Below, in pieces: positions 35,410 to 44,250 of a stretch of 64,000 bases of DNA. A program made the position numbers and the translations under genes. The stretch comes from Planctomycetota bacterium (lineage in GTDB: Bacteria > Planctomycetota > Phycisphaerae > SM23-33), in assembly GCA_009908915.1 (NCBI GenBank), contig JAAAOJ010000029.1, positions 1-64,000 on the forward strand, given 5' to 3'. Position 1 is the stretch's first letter; the number at the start of each line of letters is the position of its first letter. Below the pieces are notes generated by a model. That model searched no databases, had not been told where the DNA came from, and saw nothing but the letters and a program-made list of their open reading frames with translations.

Positions 35410-35437
35410 CACCCGGGCAGATCACGGGAGCGAGAGC

Positions 35438-36226
35438 ATGTTACGGGCATTTTCAACCAGTGCGACGGGCATGACGGCCCAGCAGCAGATTGTGGACGTC
35501 ATCTCCAACAACCTCGCGAACATCAATACGACCGGCTTCAAACGAAGCCAGATGGACTTCCAGGACCTCATGTACGTCAAGCTGCACCCGCCGGGCGCGG
35601 AGGTCACGACGGGCAGTCCCTCGCCGACCGGCCTGGAGATCGGCAACGGCGTCAAGGCGGCCAGTACGCTGCGGGTCTACACCGCCGGCGAAATGGAGAA
35701 CACCGGCCGCCCACTCGACATTGCCATCGAGGGCGACGGCTTCTTTCAGATCCAGATGCCGGACGGCGAAACACGCTACACGCGCGACGGCTCGTTGCGG
35801 ATGGACGCCAACGGCAATCTCGTGACGGCCTCGGGATACCTGCTGGCCGACGGCATTTCGATCCCGTCCGACTGGCGTTCGATCAGCGTGGGCAAGGACG
35901 GGACCGTGACGGTCATCACCGGCTCGACGGCCTCGCCGACGGCGGTCGGGCAGATCCAGCTCGCACGATTCGCCAATCCGGCCGGCCTCAGCGCCGAGGG
36001 CGGCAACCTCTACAGCGAGACGCCCGCCAGCGGCAGCGCCATTGTCGGCGCGGGCGGCACGAACGGGTTGGGCCTGATGCAGCAAGGCTTCCTGGAACGC
36101 TCGAACGTGCAGATGGTAACTGAACTGGTCCGCCTGATTACCGCCCAGCGCGCTTACGAGATCAACTCCCGGGCCATCAAGGCCGGTGACGACATGCTAT
36201 CCACCGCCAACCGACTCATCAACTAG
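35438..36226 (+). CDS. flgG: Distal rod protein FlgG
   Basis: 262 residues, the standard length. It starts MLRAFSTSATGMTAQQQIVD and contains VISNNLANINTTGFKRSQMD, FQDLMYVKLHPPGAEV, GRPLDIAIEGDGFFQIQMPD and the C-terminal GFLERSNVQMVTELVRLITA, all canonical FlgG blocks. The ATG at 35,438 follows GGGAGCGAGAGC; the longer frame upstream overlaps flgF. FlgG builds the distal rod. Confidence 0.97.
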   Translation: MLRAFSTSATGMTAQQQIVDVISNNLANINTTGFKRSQMDFQDLMYVKLHPPGAEVTTGSPSPTGLEIGNGVKAASTLRVYTAGEMENTGRPLDIAIEGDGFFQIQMPDGETRYTRDGSLRMDANGNLVTASGYLLADGISIPSDWRSISVGKDGTVTVITGSTASPTAVGQIQLARFANPAGLSAEGGNLYSETPASGSAIVGAGGTNGLGLMQQGFLERSNVQMVTELVRLITAQRAYEINSRAIKAGDDMLSTANRLIN

Positions 36227-36237
36227 GAAGGTCGATC

Positions 36238-37278
36238 ATGACGACACGAACGTTGAAAATTCTGCTGATCCTGCTGATTCCGCTGACGATGCTGGCGACC
36301 CACGCCTTCGGAGAGGACGCGGACGCAACGGCCGACGCGCCCGAACCAGCCGTGCGCGTCTATCTGCCGCGATCACGAACCGTCGACAAGGCGTCGCTGA
36401 CTGTCGACGACGTCGCGTTCGTCTCCGGGCGCAACAATGAACTGGCCGGGAAGGTCAAAGCCGTCGCGATGGGGCGCTCGCCGTTCCCCGGCGAGAGCAT
36501 CACCGTCAACCGCCAGACGCTGCTGTCGCAACTCGCCGCCGCAAACCTACCGACCGATACGCTGCGTATCATCGGCGCCGAGCAGACGGTCATTGACCGC
36601 AAGGCCACCGAGGTGACGACCGACGACATCATCACCGCGGCCACCACCTTCCTGAAGGCCAGCAAGCCCGCCGGCGTGACATCATGGGAACTGGCGACCC
36701 GGCCGAAGGACATCTCCATGCCGGCCCGGGACGGCGCGCGGGTTCGCTGCCGATTCGCCAAGCAGTCGCCCAGCGGCCAGGTGCATATTCATGTCCTGCT
36801 CGCCACCAACGCCGACGTCCTCGCCGAGCGACTGGTTGTCTTCCGCGTGAAGTATCAGGCGAAGCAACTCGTTGCCGCACGCGACATCTCGCCGGGCGAA
36901 CCGGTCACGCCGGATAACACGACAATGGAGACCGTCCAGGTCACCCAGCCGCCGGACGAGGTCTACTTGCCGCCCTTCGGGAAACGGGCCCGCGTCCGCA
37001 TCCAGGCCGGCGCGCGCATCACGGACTCCTGCGTGCATGAGCCCAAGCCCGAATTGACGATCCGCCGTAACCAGACCGTCCGCATGCGGATCCAGGGCGA
37101 CGGCTGGTCGGTCACGGCTCTCGGCAAGGCGCTGCAGAACGGGCGTGCCGGGGAGACGATCCGGGTCCGCAACCTCGACAGCCGACGCATTATCGTCGGC
37201 GAAATTGACAAGCACGGAAATGTCATCCCCATGATGACGCGGCCTGAAGTGGCCGCCGCAAAGGAGCGCACTCCATGA
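36238..37278 (+). CDS. flgA: P-ring assembly chaperone FlgA
   Basis: 346 residues with an N-terminal signal peptide (ILLILLIPLTMLATHAFG) and a C-terminal SAF-type FlgA domain (about 210-340): QLVAARDISPGEPVTPDNTT, then RARVRIQAGARITDSCVHEP and GETIRVRNLDSRRIIVGEID. FlgA is periplasmic and helps FlgI form the P-ring. The protein is longer than enterobacterial FlgA (about 220), with an extra N-terminal region of about 130 residues. It overlaps flgH by 4 bp. Confidence 0.93.
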   Translation: MTTRTLKILLILLIPLTMLATHAFGEDADATADAPEPAVRVYLPRSRTVDKASLTVDDVAFVSGRNNELAGKVKAVAMGRSPFPGESITVNRQTLLSQLAAANLPTDTLRIIGAEQTVIDRKATEVTTDDIITAATTFLKASKPAGVTSWELATRPKDISMPARDGARVRCRFAKQSPSGQVHIHVLLATNADVLAERLVVFRVKYQAKQLVAARDISPGEPVTPDNTTMETVQVTQPPDEVYLPPFGKRARVRIQAGARITDSCVHEPKPELTIRRNQTVRMRIQGDGWSVTALGKALQNGRAGETIRVRNLDSRRIIVGEIDKHGNVIPMMTRPEVAAAKERTP

Positions 37279-37922
37279 AGGACCGACCCTACGCCATGTG
37301 CCTGCTGCTCATCCTGGCCGTTGCGGCCACCGTTGCACGCGGTGGGTCGATCTACCTGAAGGCCGAGATGGCGCACCGCAGTCCGAACCTGTACGAGGAC
37401 GACAAAGCCAGCGGCGTCGGCGACGTGCTGACGATTCTCATCAATGAGGAAAGCAAGATCGATACAAAGCGCAAACGCGACAGCGACGCCGAAACCGGCG
37501 ACGAAGGCTCGATCAGCGGCACATTCGACCTCGGCGATTTCCTGCCCGACAGCTGGACGCCGGACGAGATGTTCAACCTCCCGAACGCTGACTATACGGG
37601 ATCGGTGAAAACGAACGTCAAGGGCAAGGCCGACGTCAGCGACGAACAAAGCTACGAAGACAAGATCACCGTGGTCGTCGAGGACGTCATGCCGAATGGC
37701 AATCTGCTGGTGCTCGGCAAACGGACACGGCAGGTCGGTTCGGACAAGCAGATCGTCCAGGCGAGCGGGATCGTCCGCCCGAGCGACATCGACGGCACGA
37801 ATATCGTCCAGAGCGATCGCGTGGCGAACTTCCACATTGTCTACATCAACCACGGACCGAACAACAACTTCATGCGGTCCGGCTGGTTCTACCGCATCTG
37901 GCAGTTGCTGCGACCGTTCTGA
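37275..37922 (+). CDS. flgH: Flagellar L-ring protein FlgH
   Basis: 215 residues with conserved FlgH segments: ASGVGDVLTILINEESKIDT, SYEDKITVVVEDVMPNGNLL, then VLGKRTRQVGSDKQIV and GIVRPSDIDGTNIVQSDRVA. It would form the L-ring in the outer membrane. FlgH is normally a lipoprotein, yet the signal peptide (MKDRPYAMCLLLILAVAATV, then ARGGS) has no Cys at the cleavage site, only Cys9 inside the hydrophobic core, so it is probably not lipidated. It overlaps flgA and abuts flgI. Confidence 0.95.
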   Translation: MKDRPYAMCLLLILAVAATVARGGSIYLKAEMAHRSPNLYEDDKASGVGDVLTILINEESKIDTKRKRDSDAETGDEGSISGTFDLGDFLPDSWTPDEMFNLPNADYTGSVKTNVKGKADVSDEQSYEDKITVVVEDVMPNGNLLVLGKRTRQVGSDKQIVQASGIVRPSDIDGTNIVQSDRVANFHIVYINHGPNNNFMRSGWFYRIWQLLRPF

Positions 37923-37954
37923 TGCGTGCTTCCATGAGCGAGAAAGGACCGACC

Positions 37955-39094
37955 GTGCGACGCATTGCGTGCATCCTGATATTGCTGGCCGTTGCATCGA
38001 CCGCCCGCACCGAGCGGGTCAAGGACATCGTCGCCATCAAGGGCGAGCGCGGCAACCACCTGTGGGGCTACGGGCTCGTCATCGGGCTGAACGGCACGGG
38101 CGATAACTCCGAAGTTTCCAAGCGTGCCCTGGCCAGCGTGCTGCGCCGCAACAACATGGCCCTGAGCCCGGACGACATCGATGCGGAGAACATCGCCAGC
38201 GTCATCGTCACGGCGGAACTGGGACCGTTCAACCGGCGCGGCTCGAAGCTCGACGTGAAGGTCAGCTGTATCGGCAACGCATCGAGCCTTCGAGGTGGCC
38301 AGTTGCTCATGACGCCGCTCGTAGCGGCCGATGGCCAGACCTACGCTCACGCGCAGGGTTCGCTGGTGCTGGGGGGCTTTGGCGCGACGGGCGATAATGC
38401 CTCGGTCACGAAGGGGCACCTGACGGCCGGCTCGATACCGAACGGGGCCACCGTCGAGCGGGAGGAACTCGCAACGGTCATCGAAAACAGCGAGATCACG
38501 CTCCTGCTGGCCAACCCCGACCACGCCACGGCTGAACGCATCGCCGAGACCGTCAATGCGTTGGCCGCCGATGACCGCCCCGCCGAAGCACCGGACGACC
38601 TCGAGCCCGCCCCCCCGACGGAGATCGCGACGGCCGTCGATGCCGGCACGGTGCGCATCCGCCTGCCGGACGGCATCAACAAGAAGAACATCACGGCCTT
38701 CATCGACCGCATCGGCCACCTCAAGGTTGAGGTCGACCAGCCGGCCCGCGTGGTGATCGACGAGAAGACGGGCACGATCGTCGTCGGGCAGAATGTGGTC
38801 ATCTCTACGGTCGCGATCACGCACGGCAACCTGACGGTGACGGTCGAGGAAAAGAACTACGTTGTCCAGCCGAGCGGCATCGACAATGACGGGGCCACGA
38901 CGCAACAGGAGAATCGCACGTCCGTCAAGGCCACCGAAAAGCGAGTCAACCTGCACGTGATCCCCAGGACCATCACCGTCACGGAACTCGCCAACGCCAT
39001 CAACGCCATGGGCCTGACGCCATCGGACATGATCTCCATTTTTCGGGCGATCGACCGCGCCGGGGCGCTACAGGCCAAACTGCAGGTGGAGTGA
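37955..39094 (+). CDS. flgI: Flagellar P-ring protein FlgI
   Basis: 379 residues from GTG 37,955, chosen for its AAAGGA at correct spacing and the compact signal peptide it gives (RRIACILILLAVASTARTER); ATG 37,922, which overlaps the flgH stop as TGATG, is the alternative. Conserved blocks include RVKDIVAIKGERGNHLWGYG, LVIGLNGTGDN, and the C-terminal ELANAINAMGLTPSDMISIF followed by RAIDRAGALQAKL. It forms the P-ring around the rod in the periplasm. Confidence 0.96.
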   Translation: MRRIACILILLAVASTARTERVKDIVAIKGERGNHLWGYGLVIGLNGTGDNSEVSKRALASVLRRNNMALSPDDIDAENIASVIVTAELGPFNRRGSKLDVKVSCIGNASSLRGGQLLMTPLVAADGQTYAHAQGSLVLGGFGATGDNASVTKGHLTAGSIPNGATVEREELATVIENSEITLLLANPDHATAERIAETVNALAADDRPAEAPDDLEPAPPTEIATAVDAGTVRIRLPDGINKKNITAFIDRIGHLKVEVDQPARVVIDEKTGTIVVGQNVVISTVAITHGNLTVTVEEKNYVVQPSGIDNDGATTQQENRTSVKATEKRVNLHVIPRTITVTELANAINAMGLTPSDMISIFRAIDRAGALQAKLQVE

Positions 39095-39095
39095 C

Positions 39096-39470
39096 GTGAA
39101 TCCCCTTGACGCACTGACACCCACGAGCCCACCGGTCGACGCGCTCATGCAGCGAACGTCACCCGTGCATTCGCGAGCAGAAACCCAGGCCCTGTCGCGC
39201 GATCCGGCCAAGATTCGCGAAGCGGCCGAAGGCTTCGAGGAAGTGCTGCTTAAGAAACTGCTGGACGAGATGCAGAAGACCGTGCCAGACGGCGAACTCT
39301 TCAAGGACAGCGGCATGGACCAGGTCCGCAGCCTCTTCAACATGATGCTGGCCAAGCACGTGGCCTCGTCCGGCGGAATTGGCCTGGCCGACGAACTCTC
39401 GCGGCAGTTCCGGCAGATGGCCAACATCGACGAGCCCCCCACCGTCAACGAATTGGAGCGTGCCGAATGA
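39096..39470 (+). CDS. flgJ: Rod-binding protein, FlgJ N-terminal type
   Basis: 124 residues from GTG 39,096, one base after the flgI stop. It is the rod-capping domain of FlgJ only: KIREAAEGFEEVLLKKLLDE, then SGMDQVRSLFNMMLAKHVAS and GGIGLADELSRQF. The C-terminal muramidase domain of enterobacterial FlgJ is absent, as in many phyla, so another enzyme must open the cell wall for the rod. It overlaps the flgN-like gene by 4 bp. Confidence 0.9.
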   Translation: MNPLDALTPTSPPVDALMQRTSPVHSRAETQALSRDPAKIREAAEGFEEVLLKKLLDEMQKTVPDGELFKDSGMDQVRSLFNMMLAKHVASSGGIGLADELSRQFRQMANIDEPPTVNELERAE

Positions 39471-39985
39471 CCCCCCAGGCCGCCGGTTTCGAGACCATGG
39501 TCGACGACCTCCTGGCCCTCCTCCAGACAGAAGCGGACATGCTGAGCCTGCGTCGCGAGCAGATGTGCGAGCTCTATGACACGATCCTGGCCAATAACGA
39601 TGCGCGTATGGAGTCGCTCCTGGCGGAGATGGCCTCGGCGCAGCAGGACCAGACCAAACTTGACGAACAGCTCGATACGATCCGTGGCGTGCTGGCGCGG
39701 CTGCTGGAACTGCCGACGGCCGCGTTGAAGCTCGGCGTGCTTGCCGAACGCCTCAGCGGCGACCGACGCCGACGCCTGCGCGAAATGCACGGCGTGATCG
39801 TCGACCGCGCCGAGCAGTTGAAGATACAACACCTCAATACGGCCCTGGTACTCGGCGAAGCCGCCCGACTGAATCGTATGTTACTTGATGGCCTGTTCCC
39901 CAAGGCCGGCGAGGTCCGGACCTACGGCACCGACGGCAAGCAGGGCTGGCGAAGTGCAACCGGGCTGGTAGACGCCGAGATGTAG
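39467..39985 (+). CDS. flgN: FlgN-like chaperone for FlgK/FlgL
   Basis: 172 residues, almost entirely helical, with the FlgN pattern of a long N-terminal coiled coil (DDLLALLQTEADMLSLRREQ) and a C-terminal helix (LRRRLREMHG-like stretch, then NTALVLGEAARLNRMLLDGL). FlgN binds the C-termini of FlgK and FlgL before export. It is directly upstream of flgK and overlaps flgJ by 4 bp. The sequence family is poorly conserved, so the call rests on pattern plus position. Confidence 0.82.
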   Translation: MTPQAAGFETMVDDLLALLQTEADMLSLRREQMCELYDTILANNDARMESLLAEMASAQQDQTKLDEQLDTIRGVLARLLELPTAALKLGVLAERLSGDRRRRLREMHGVIVDRAEQLKIQHLNTALVLGEAARLNRMLLDGLFPKAGEVRTYGTDGKQGWRSATGLVDAEM

Positions 39986-40051
39986 GGCCGCCAGGCTCAA
40001 GTTGCCCACGATGACGTCGAGAATGGACACAGCAAGCGGTGAGGCGAACGC

Positions 40052-42433
40052 ATGAATTACGGCATTGGACTGACAGGCCTGAAGGCCGCCCAGCAGGCCA
40101 TTGAGCTGATCGGTACGAACCTGGCCAACGCGGCCACGCCCGGTTACCACCGGCAGGAGTTGATGCTCATGCCGCTGCAGCTCAGCGGCCAGGGCCAGAA
40201 GGTCTCCACCGGCGGCGTTGACATCCGGGGCGTCACGCGTTCCTATGACATTCTGCTTGAACGTGAGCACCTTCGCCAGCAGCCCATCCAGGGCCAAGTC
40301 GAGCAGGAACTCGCCGCGCTGACCAGCATCAACAGCGTTCTCGGACAGGTCGAGGGCAATGCCCTGGCCAAGAGCATCGGGGACTACTTCGGGGCCATGA
40401 CGCAACTGGCCAGCGACCCCAACAGCCTCGCCTACGCCCAGAACACCGTCTGGACGGCCGACGCGATGACCGGCAATATCCGCAGCGCCCAGACGTTCCT
40501 CGAACAGATGAAAGACCAGGTCTATCGACAGGCCTCGCAGCTCATCGAGGATATCAACGTCCGGGCCGACAGCATCGCCGAACTGAACGGCGAGATCGAA
40601 CTGAGCATCCGTCGCGGCACGAGTGCGAACCTGCTGATGGACCAGCGCGACCAGGCCGTTCTGGAGGTCTCGACGCTCACCGACGCCTACGTTCAGAAAA
40701 TGGCCGACACGAACGGGCAGGTGCAGGTCCAGGCCTGGGGCACGCCGCTGGTCCTTGGCGAGCGCGTCATGCACCTATCGGTCGGCGTCTCCAGCGAGAA
40801 CAAACTCGGCGTGAGTCCCGAAGGCCAGTTGACCTACGACACCGAGGCGCGCGGCGGCGAACTCGGTGGCCTCTTTGAGCTCTACAACGAGATTATTCCG
40901 GCCATGGAAGATCGCCTCGACACCCTTGCCAAGCAGGTCATGCTCGAAGTCAACAGGCTTCACACCCAGGGTGTCGGCACCTCCGGAGGATTCACGGACC
41001 TCACGGGCATCCCGGTCAATACAACCGACCCGATCAGTGCCTGGGACTGGCCGCCCGTTGAAGTCGGTGAGGTCTTCCACATGCGCGTCACCGACGACAC
41101 CGGTTCGACCGAGATCCACACGATCGAGATCATGCAAGACGATACGATCTCTGACATCGCCGACCGTATCAACAACCTCTCGTGCAGCGCCCACATCAAG
41201 GCGTCGGTCGTCTCCGGACGCCTGCACATGGAAGCCCTGACCGACGATTACACCTTCGACTTCCGCCCCGACTACACGCTGAATACCTCGGCGCGCAAGG
41301 AAGGCTTCATCGGCCACGGCACGGACGACCCGGCCGCTTTGGCCTACTGGGCCGGCGACAATGCAGCCGACACGCTCACGCTGGACCTCGGGACGGCTCC
41401 GGCGGACGTGCTGACCTACAACATCGGTGCGGCCTCGCGTACGCTTGACCAGGTGGTCGGGGACATCAACGCCCTGTCCAACGCCATCGACCCGCTCTGG
41501 GACGCCGCCGTGAAAGTGCAGGACCCCTCGACCGGGCAATGGCGGCTGCACCTGCAAGCCCATCAGGACGGCGACCTGGCAGACGGAGAGGTCAGCATAA
41601 CCAACGTAGGCAATGTAGTGTGGTCCGGCGACGGTACGTTCATCGCCGAAGGCGAGGATAACCTGGAACACCAGAAAGGCCTCAGCGGGCTGGACGGTAC
41701 CGGCGGCGGCACGTTCGCTCCACCCATCGAGATCGACGGCATCTATGACGGGGTGAACCAGGAGTATACGTTCACCGTCGGATCTGTCGGTGGCGAGGTG
41801 GGCAATGTCAACAACATGAAGATCACCGTTGCGGACGGCGACGGCGCGTTCGTCAAACAGATCGACGTCGGCCACGGCTATGCTGAAGGGGACCGCATCG
41901 AAATTGAGAACGGCCTGGTGATCACCATCGGTCGTGGCCAGTTCAACGCCGACGAGACCTTCAGCATCCTCGCCCGAGGCGACTCCGACCCCGCGGGTTT
42001 TCTGGTCGCAGCGGGTCTGAACACATTCTTTGAGGGCATCAACGCCGCCGATATGGACGTACGGCAGTGCATGTTCGACAACGCCCATAACGTGGCGACC
42101 TCGCTAGGCACCCGCGACGTGGACTCGCGGAACATCCAGCGACTGTCCGAACTCGGAAGCACAATGCTGGACGGCCTCGATGGCTCGACGATCGGCGACT
42201 ATCACCGTGACTGGGTCAGCGACATCGGCCAGCAGACACTCGTTCGCGAATCACGCCTGTCAGCCAGCGAAGCCGTCCTGAAACAGCTGGAGAACCAGCG
42301 AGACTCGGTCAGCGGCGTGGACCCAAACGAACAGGCGGCCAAGATGCTGGTCTTCGAACGCATGTTCCAGTCGATGAGCAAGTTCATTGGCGTCCAGGAC
42401 AAGGCCTTGCAGACTCTGATGGACATTATCTGA
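40052..42433 (+). CDS. flgK: Hook-associated protein 1, FlgK
   Basis: 793 residues. N-terminal: GIGLTGLKAAQQAIELIGTN, then LANAATPGYHRQELML; C-terminal: EQAAKMLVFERMFQSMSKFI, then GVQDKALQTLMDII. Between them are the long helices that stack on the hook and a variable insert (about 320-640) of beta-rich, Asp/Gly-rich domains. Typical FlgK is about 550 residues, so it carries about 240 extra, in keeping with the enlarged FlgE and FlgL. Upstream flgN supports its export. Confidence 0.95.
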   Translation: MNYGIGLTGLKAAQQAIELIGTNLANAATPGYHRQELMLMPLQLSGQGQKVSTGGVDIRGVTRSYDILLEREHLRQQPIQGQVEQELAALTSINSVLGQVEGNALAKSIGDYFGAMTQLASDPNSLAYAQNTVWTADAMTGNIRSAQTFLEQMKDQVYRQASQLIEDINVRADSIAELNGEIELSIRRGTSANLLMDQRDQAVLEVSTLTDAYVQKMADTNGQVQVQAWGTPLVLGERVMHLSVGVSSENKLGVSPEGQLTYDTEARGGELGGLFELYNEIIPAMEDRLDTLAKQVMLEVNRLHTQGVGTSGGFTDLTGIPVNTTDPISAWDWPPVEVGEVFHMRVTDDTGSTEIHTIEIMQDDTISDIADRINNLSCSAHIKASVVSGRLHMEALTDDYTFDFRPDYTLNTSARKEGFIGHGTDDPAALAYWAGDNAADTLTLDLGTAPADVLTYNIGAASRTLDQVVGDINALSNAIDPLWDAAVKVQDPSTGQWRLHLQAHQDGDLADGEVSITNVGNVVWSGDGTFIAEGEDNLEHQKGLSGLDGTGGGTFAPPIEIDGIYDGVNQEYTFTVGSVGGEVGNVNNMKITVADGDGAFVKQIDVGHGYAEGDRIEIENGLVITIGRGQFNADETFSILARGDSDPAGFLVAAGLNTFFEGINAADMDVRQCMFDNAHNVATSLGTRDVDSRNIQRLSELGSTMLDGLDGSTIGDYHRDWVSDIGQQTLVRESRLSASEAVLKQLENQRDSVSGVDPNEQAAKMLVFERMFQSMSKFIGVQDKALQTLMDII

Positions 42434-42456
42434 TGTGGAAGGACACGAGGTGAATC

Positions 42457-43866
42457 ATGGGCAGTTGGGGCGCCATATACAACAACGCGATCTACGGCGT
42501 GCGTCTTCATACCTCGCGCATGACGATGCTGCAGGAGCAGATTGCCACCGGTAACCGGATCATTCGCTCTTCAGACGGGCCGTCCGACGCCTACCGCATC
42601 ATGTCGCTACGGCAGACCGAGCAGGAGTTCGACAACTACTTCAAGAACCTTGACGAAACTGAGGTCTCGCTTCTGGAGGGCAGCAACGCCCTCCAGCAGA
42701 TATCGGATATCACCACGCGCGTCGGCGTGCTCGTCGCTCAGGGCGCGACCGGTACGTACGGCGAGCAGAACCGCGAGGCCATCGCCGAGGAAATCAACGA
42801 ACTGCTCGAACAGTCCGTCTCGTTGGCGAATCACCGCGTACTGGGCCGCTACATTTTTGGCGGCGCCGACAGCACGACCAAGCCGTTCGAGACAACTGAA
42901 GAGAACGGCCGCATCACCTCCGTGCGCTATGTCGGCAGCTACGACGAACGTCCGGCCCCCGTTGCGCCGAGCGTTGAGATGTCCGGCCAGATCGTCGGCG
43001 ACCGCGTCCTGCGAAACCACGACCGCCAGGACATCGAGTTCTACACCAATACGGGCGCAGAGCCCGGTACGGGCACGCCCAGCGTTCGCAACGACTTCTG
43101 GGCCACCATCAGCGCCCACACGCAGTATCCGCTTGGCGCCAGCGGGATCCAGGCCGGTCATGACAGCAACCAGGACACTATTTTCGGCAACCACACGATC
43201 ACGCTCGACACGGTTGGTCAGACCCTACAACTCGACAGTGGGCCGCTCGTCAGCTACAACCCCGCTACCGACGACAATCTCGAAGTGGCAAATGCCGCGG
43301 GCGAGAGAATCCACGTCGACATGACCGGCGGCGCGCTGGTCGGCGGAACCTATAACATCACCAGCGGACAGGTGCAGATCGAAGGCGGTCCGGCCACCAA
43401 CATCGACTTCAGCGACAACAACATGGTGGTGGAAGACCGCGATGGCAACGTGATGTACATGGACGCAACGGGCATAAGCAAGACGGGCGTCGTGCGAGTG
43501 GAGAACAGGGGCACGTATGACCTGTTCAACACGCTCATCCATGTCCGCGATCTGCTGCTGAACACCCACGGCCTCGACAACAACGAACAACTTGAAGCGA
43601 TGCGATATGCACAGGAATCCATCGACGAAATCTCCCGCGGATTCCGCCAGCGTATCACGATCCTCGGCGGGCGCCTGGGCGGCATCGACCGCCTGCGACA
43701 GACGCTCACCGGCCTGCAGGATCAGGCCGAAGCCGAGGCCAATGCCGTCGAGCAGGCCGACGTCGTAGACGTAGCGACCGACTTGGCCCGGACACAGACG
43801 CTCTACCAGATGTCACTCGCCGCGACAGGCAAGGTCACCAAGCTGACGCTGCTGGACTTCATCTGA
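42457..43866 (+). CDS. flgL: Hook-associated protein 3, FlgL
   Basis: 469 residues. The flagellin-like N-terminus reads MTMLQEQIATGNRIIRSSDG, then PSDAYRIMSLRQTEQEF; the C-terminus is helical and ends LYQMSLAATGKVTKLTLLDF followed by Ile. A variable insert of beta structure (about 165-345) enlarges the protein beyond the usual 300-320 residues. FlgL joins FlgK to the filament. It is the last gene of the rod-hook operon and is followed by the tandem terminator-like repeat. Confidence 0.94.
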   Translation: MGSWGAIYNNAIYGVRLHTSRMTMLQEQIATGNRIIRSSDGPSDAYRIMSLRQTEQEFDNYFKNLDETEVSLLEGSNALQQISDITTRVGVLVAQGATGTYGEQNREAIAEEINELLEQSVSLANHRVLGRYIFGGADSTTKPFETTEENGRITSVRYVGSYDERPAPVAPSVEMSGQIVGDRVLRNHDRQDIEFYTNTGAEPGTGTPSVRNDFWATISAHTQYPLGASGIQAGHDSNQDTIFGNHTITLDTVGQTLQLDSGPLVSYNPATDDNLEVANAAGERIHVDMTGGALVGGTYNITSGQVQIEGGPATNIDFSDNNMVVEDRDGNVMYMDATGISKTGVVRVENRGTYDLFNTLIHVRDLLLNTHGLDNNEQLEAMRYAQESIDEISRGFRQRITILGGRLGGIDRLRQTLTGLQDQAEAEANAVEQADVVDVATDLARTQTLYQMSLAATGKVTKLTLLDFI

Positions 43867-43919
43867 CAAACCCGGCTGCCGCGCCGCAGCCGACACCAAT
43901 CTCTATCCCATCGCCCCGT

Positions 43920-44071
43920 GCAAACCGCCCGTGCCCGCGGGGCGTCTTTGTAACTGGCCCTTGCGTTGTCGAATGATCCCGCAAACCGCCCGTGCCCGCG
44001 GGGCGTCTTTGTAACTGGCCCTTGCGTTGTCGAATGATCCCGCAAACCGCCCGTGCCCGCGGGGCGTCTTT
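43920..44071. repeat. 61-bp tandem repeat (2.5 copies) carrying a terminator-like hairpin
   Basis: Units start at 43,920, 43,981 and 44,042; the third is cut after 30 bp. Each unit contains the GC-rich inverted repeat CGCCCGTGCCCGCGGGGCG followed by TCTTT, the form of a rho-independent terminator on the plus strand. The two complete units appear identical. It lies 53 bp after the flgL stop and would end the long rod-hook transcript. Confidence 0.85.
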
Positions 44072-44179
44072 ATGCGCCGACCGCAATGCGCCAAAATTCT
44101 GAGCGCCACGAACGGATCTCGGCAATCGATCGATACCCTAACTGCATGCATCACATGCACTTACTGATTCGTCGCGCGG

Positions 44180-44195
44180 CGGCATGGTGGTTGCA
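44180..44195 (+). promoter_or_regulatory. Candidate sigma-54 promoter of the TPR/chaperone operon
   Basis: CGGCATGGTGGTTGCA: GG and GC doublets at the correct 10-bp spacing, intact TTGCA, two mismatches in the -24 half. Predicted start near 44,207, 44 bp before the GTG of the TPR gene. Its placement just after the terminator repeat supports it. Confidence 0.65.
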
Positions 44196-44250
44196 CAGGG
44201 ATTACCGAGGCGGCCTGATGTGGGCCGTCGGATCACGAAAGGACTATAGC

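Noticed and set aside
43920-44071. CRISPR array
   Set aside because: Repeats are directly adjacent 61-bp units with no variable spacers.
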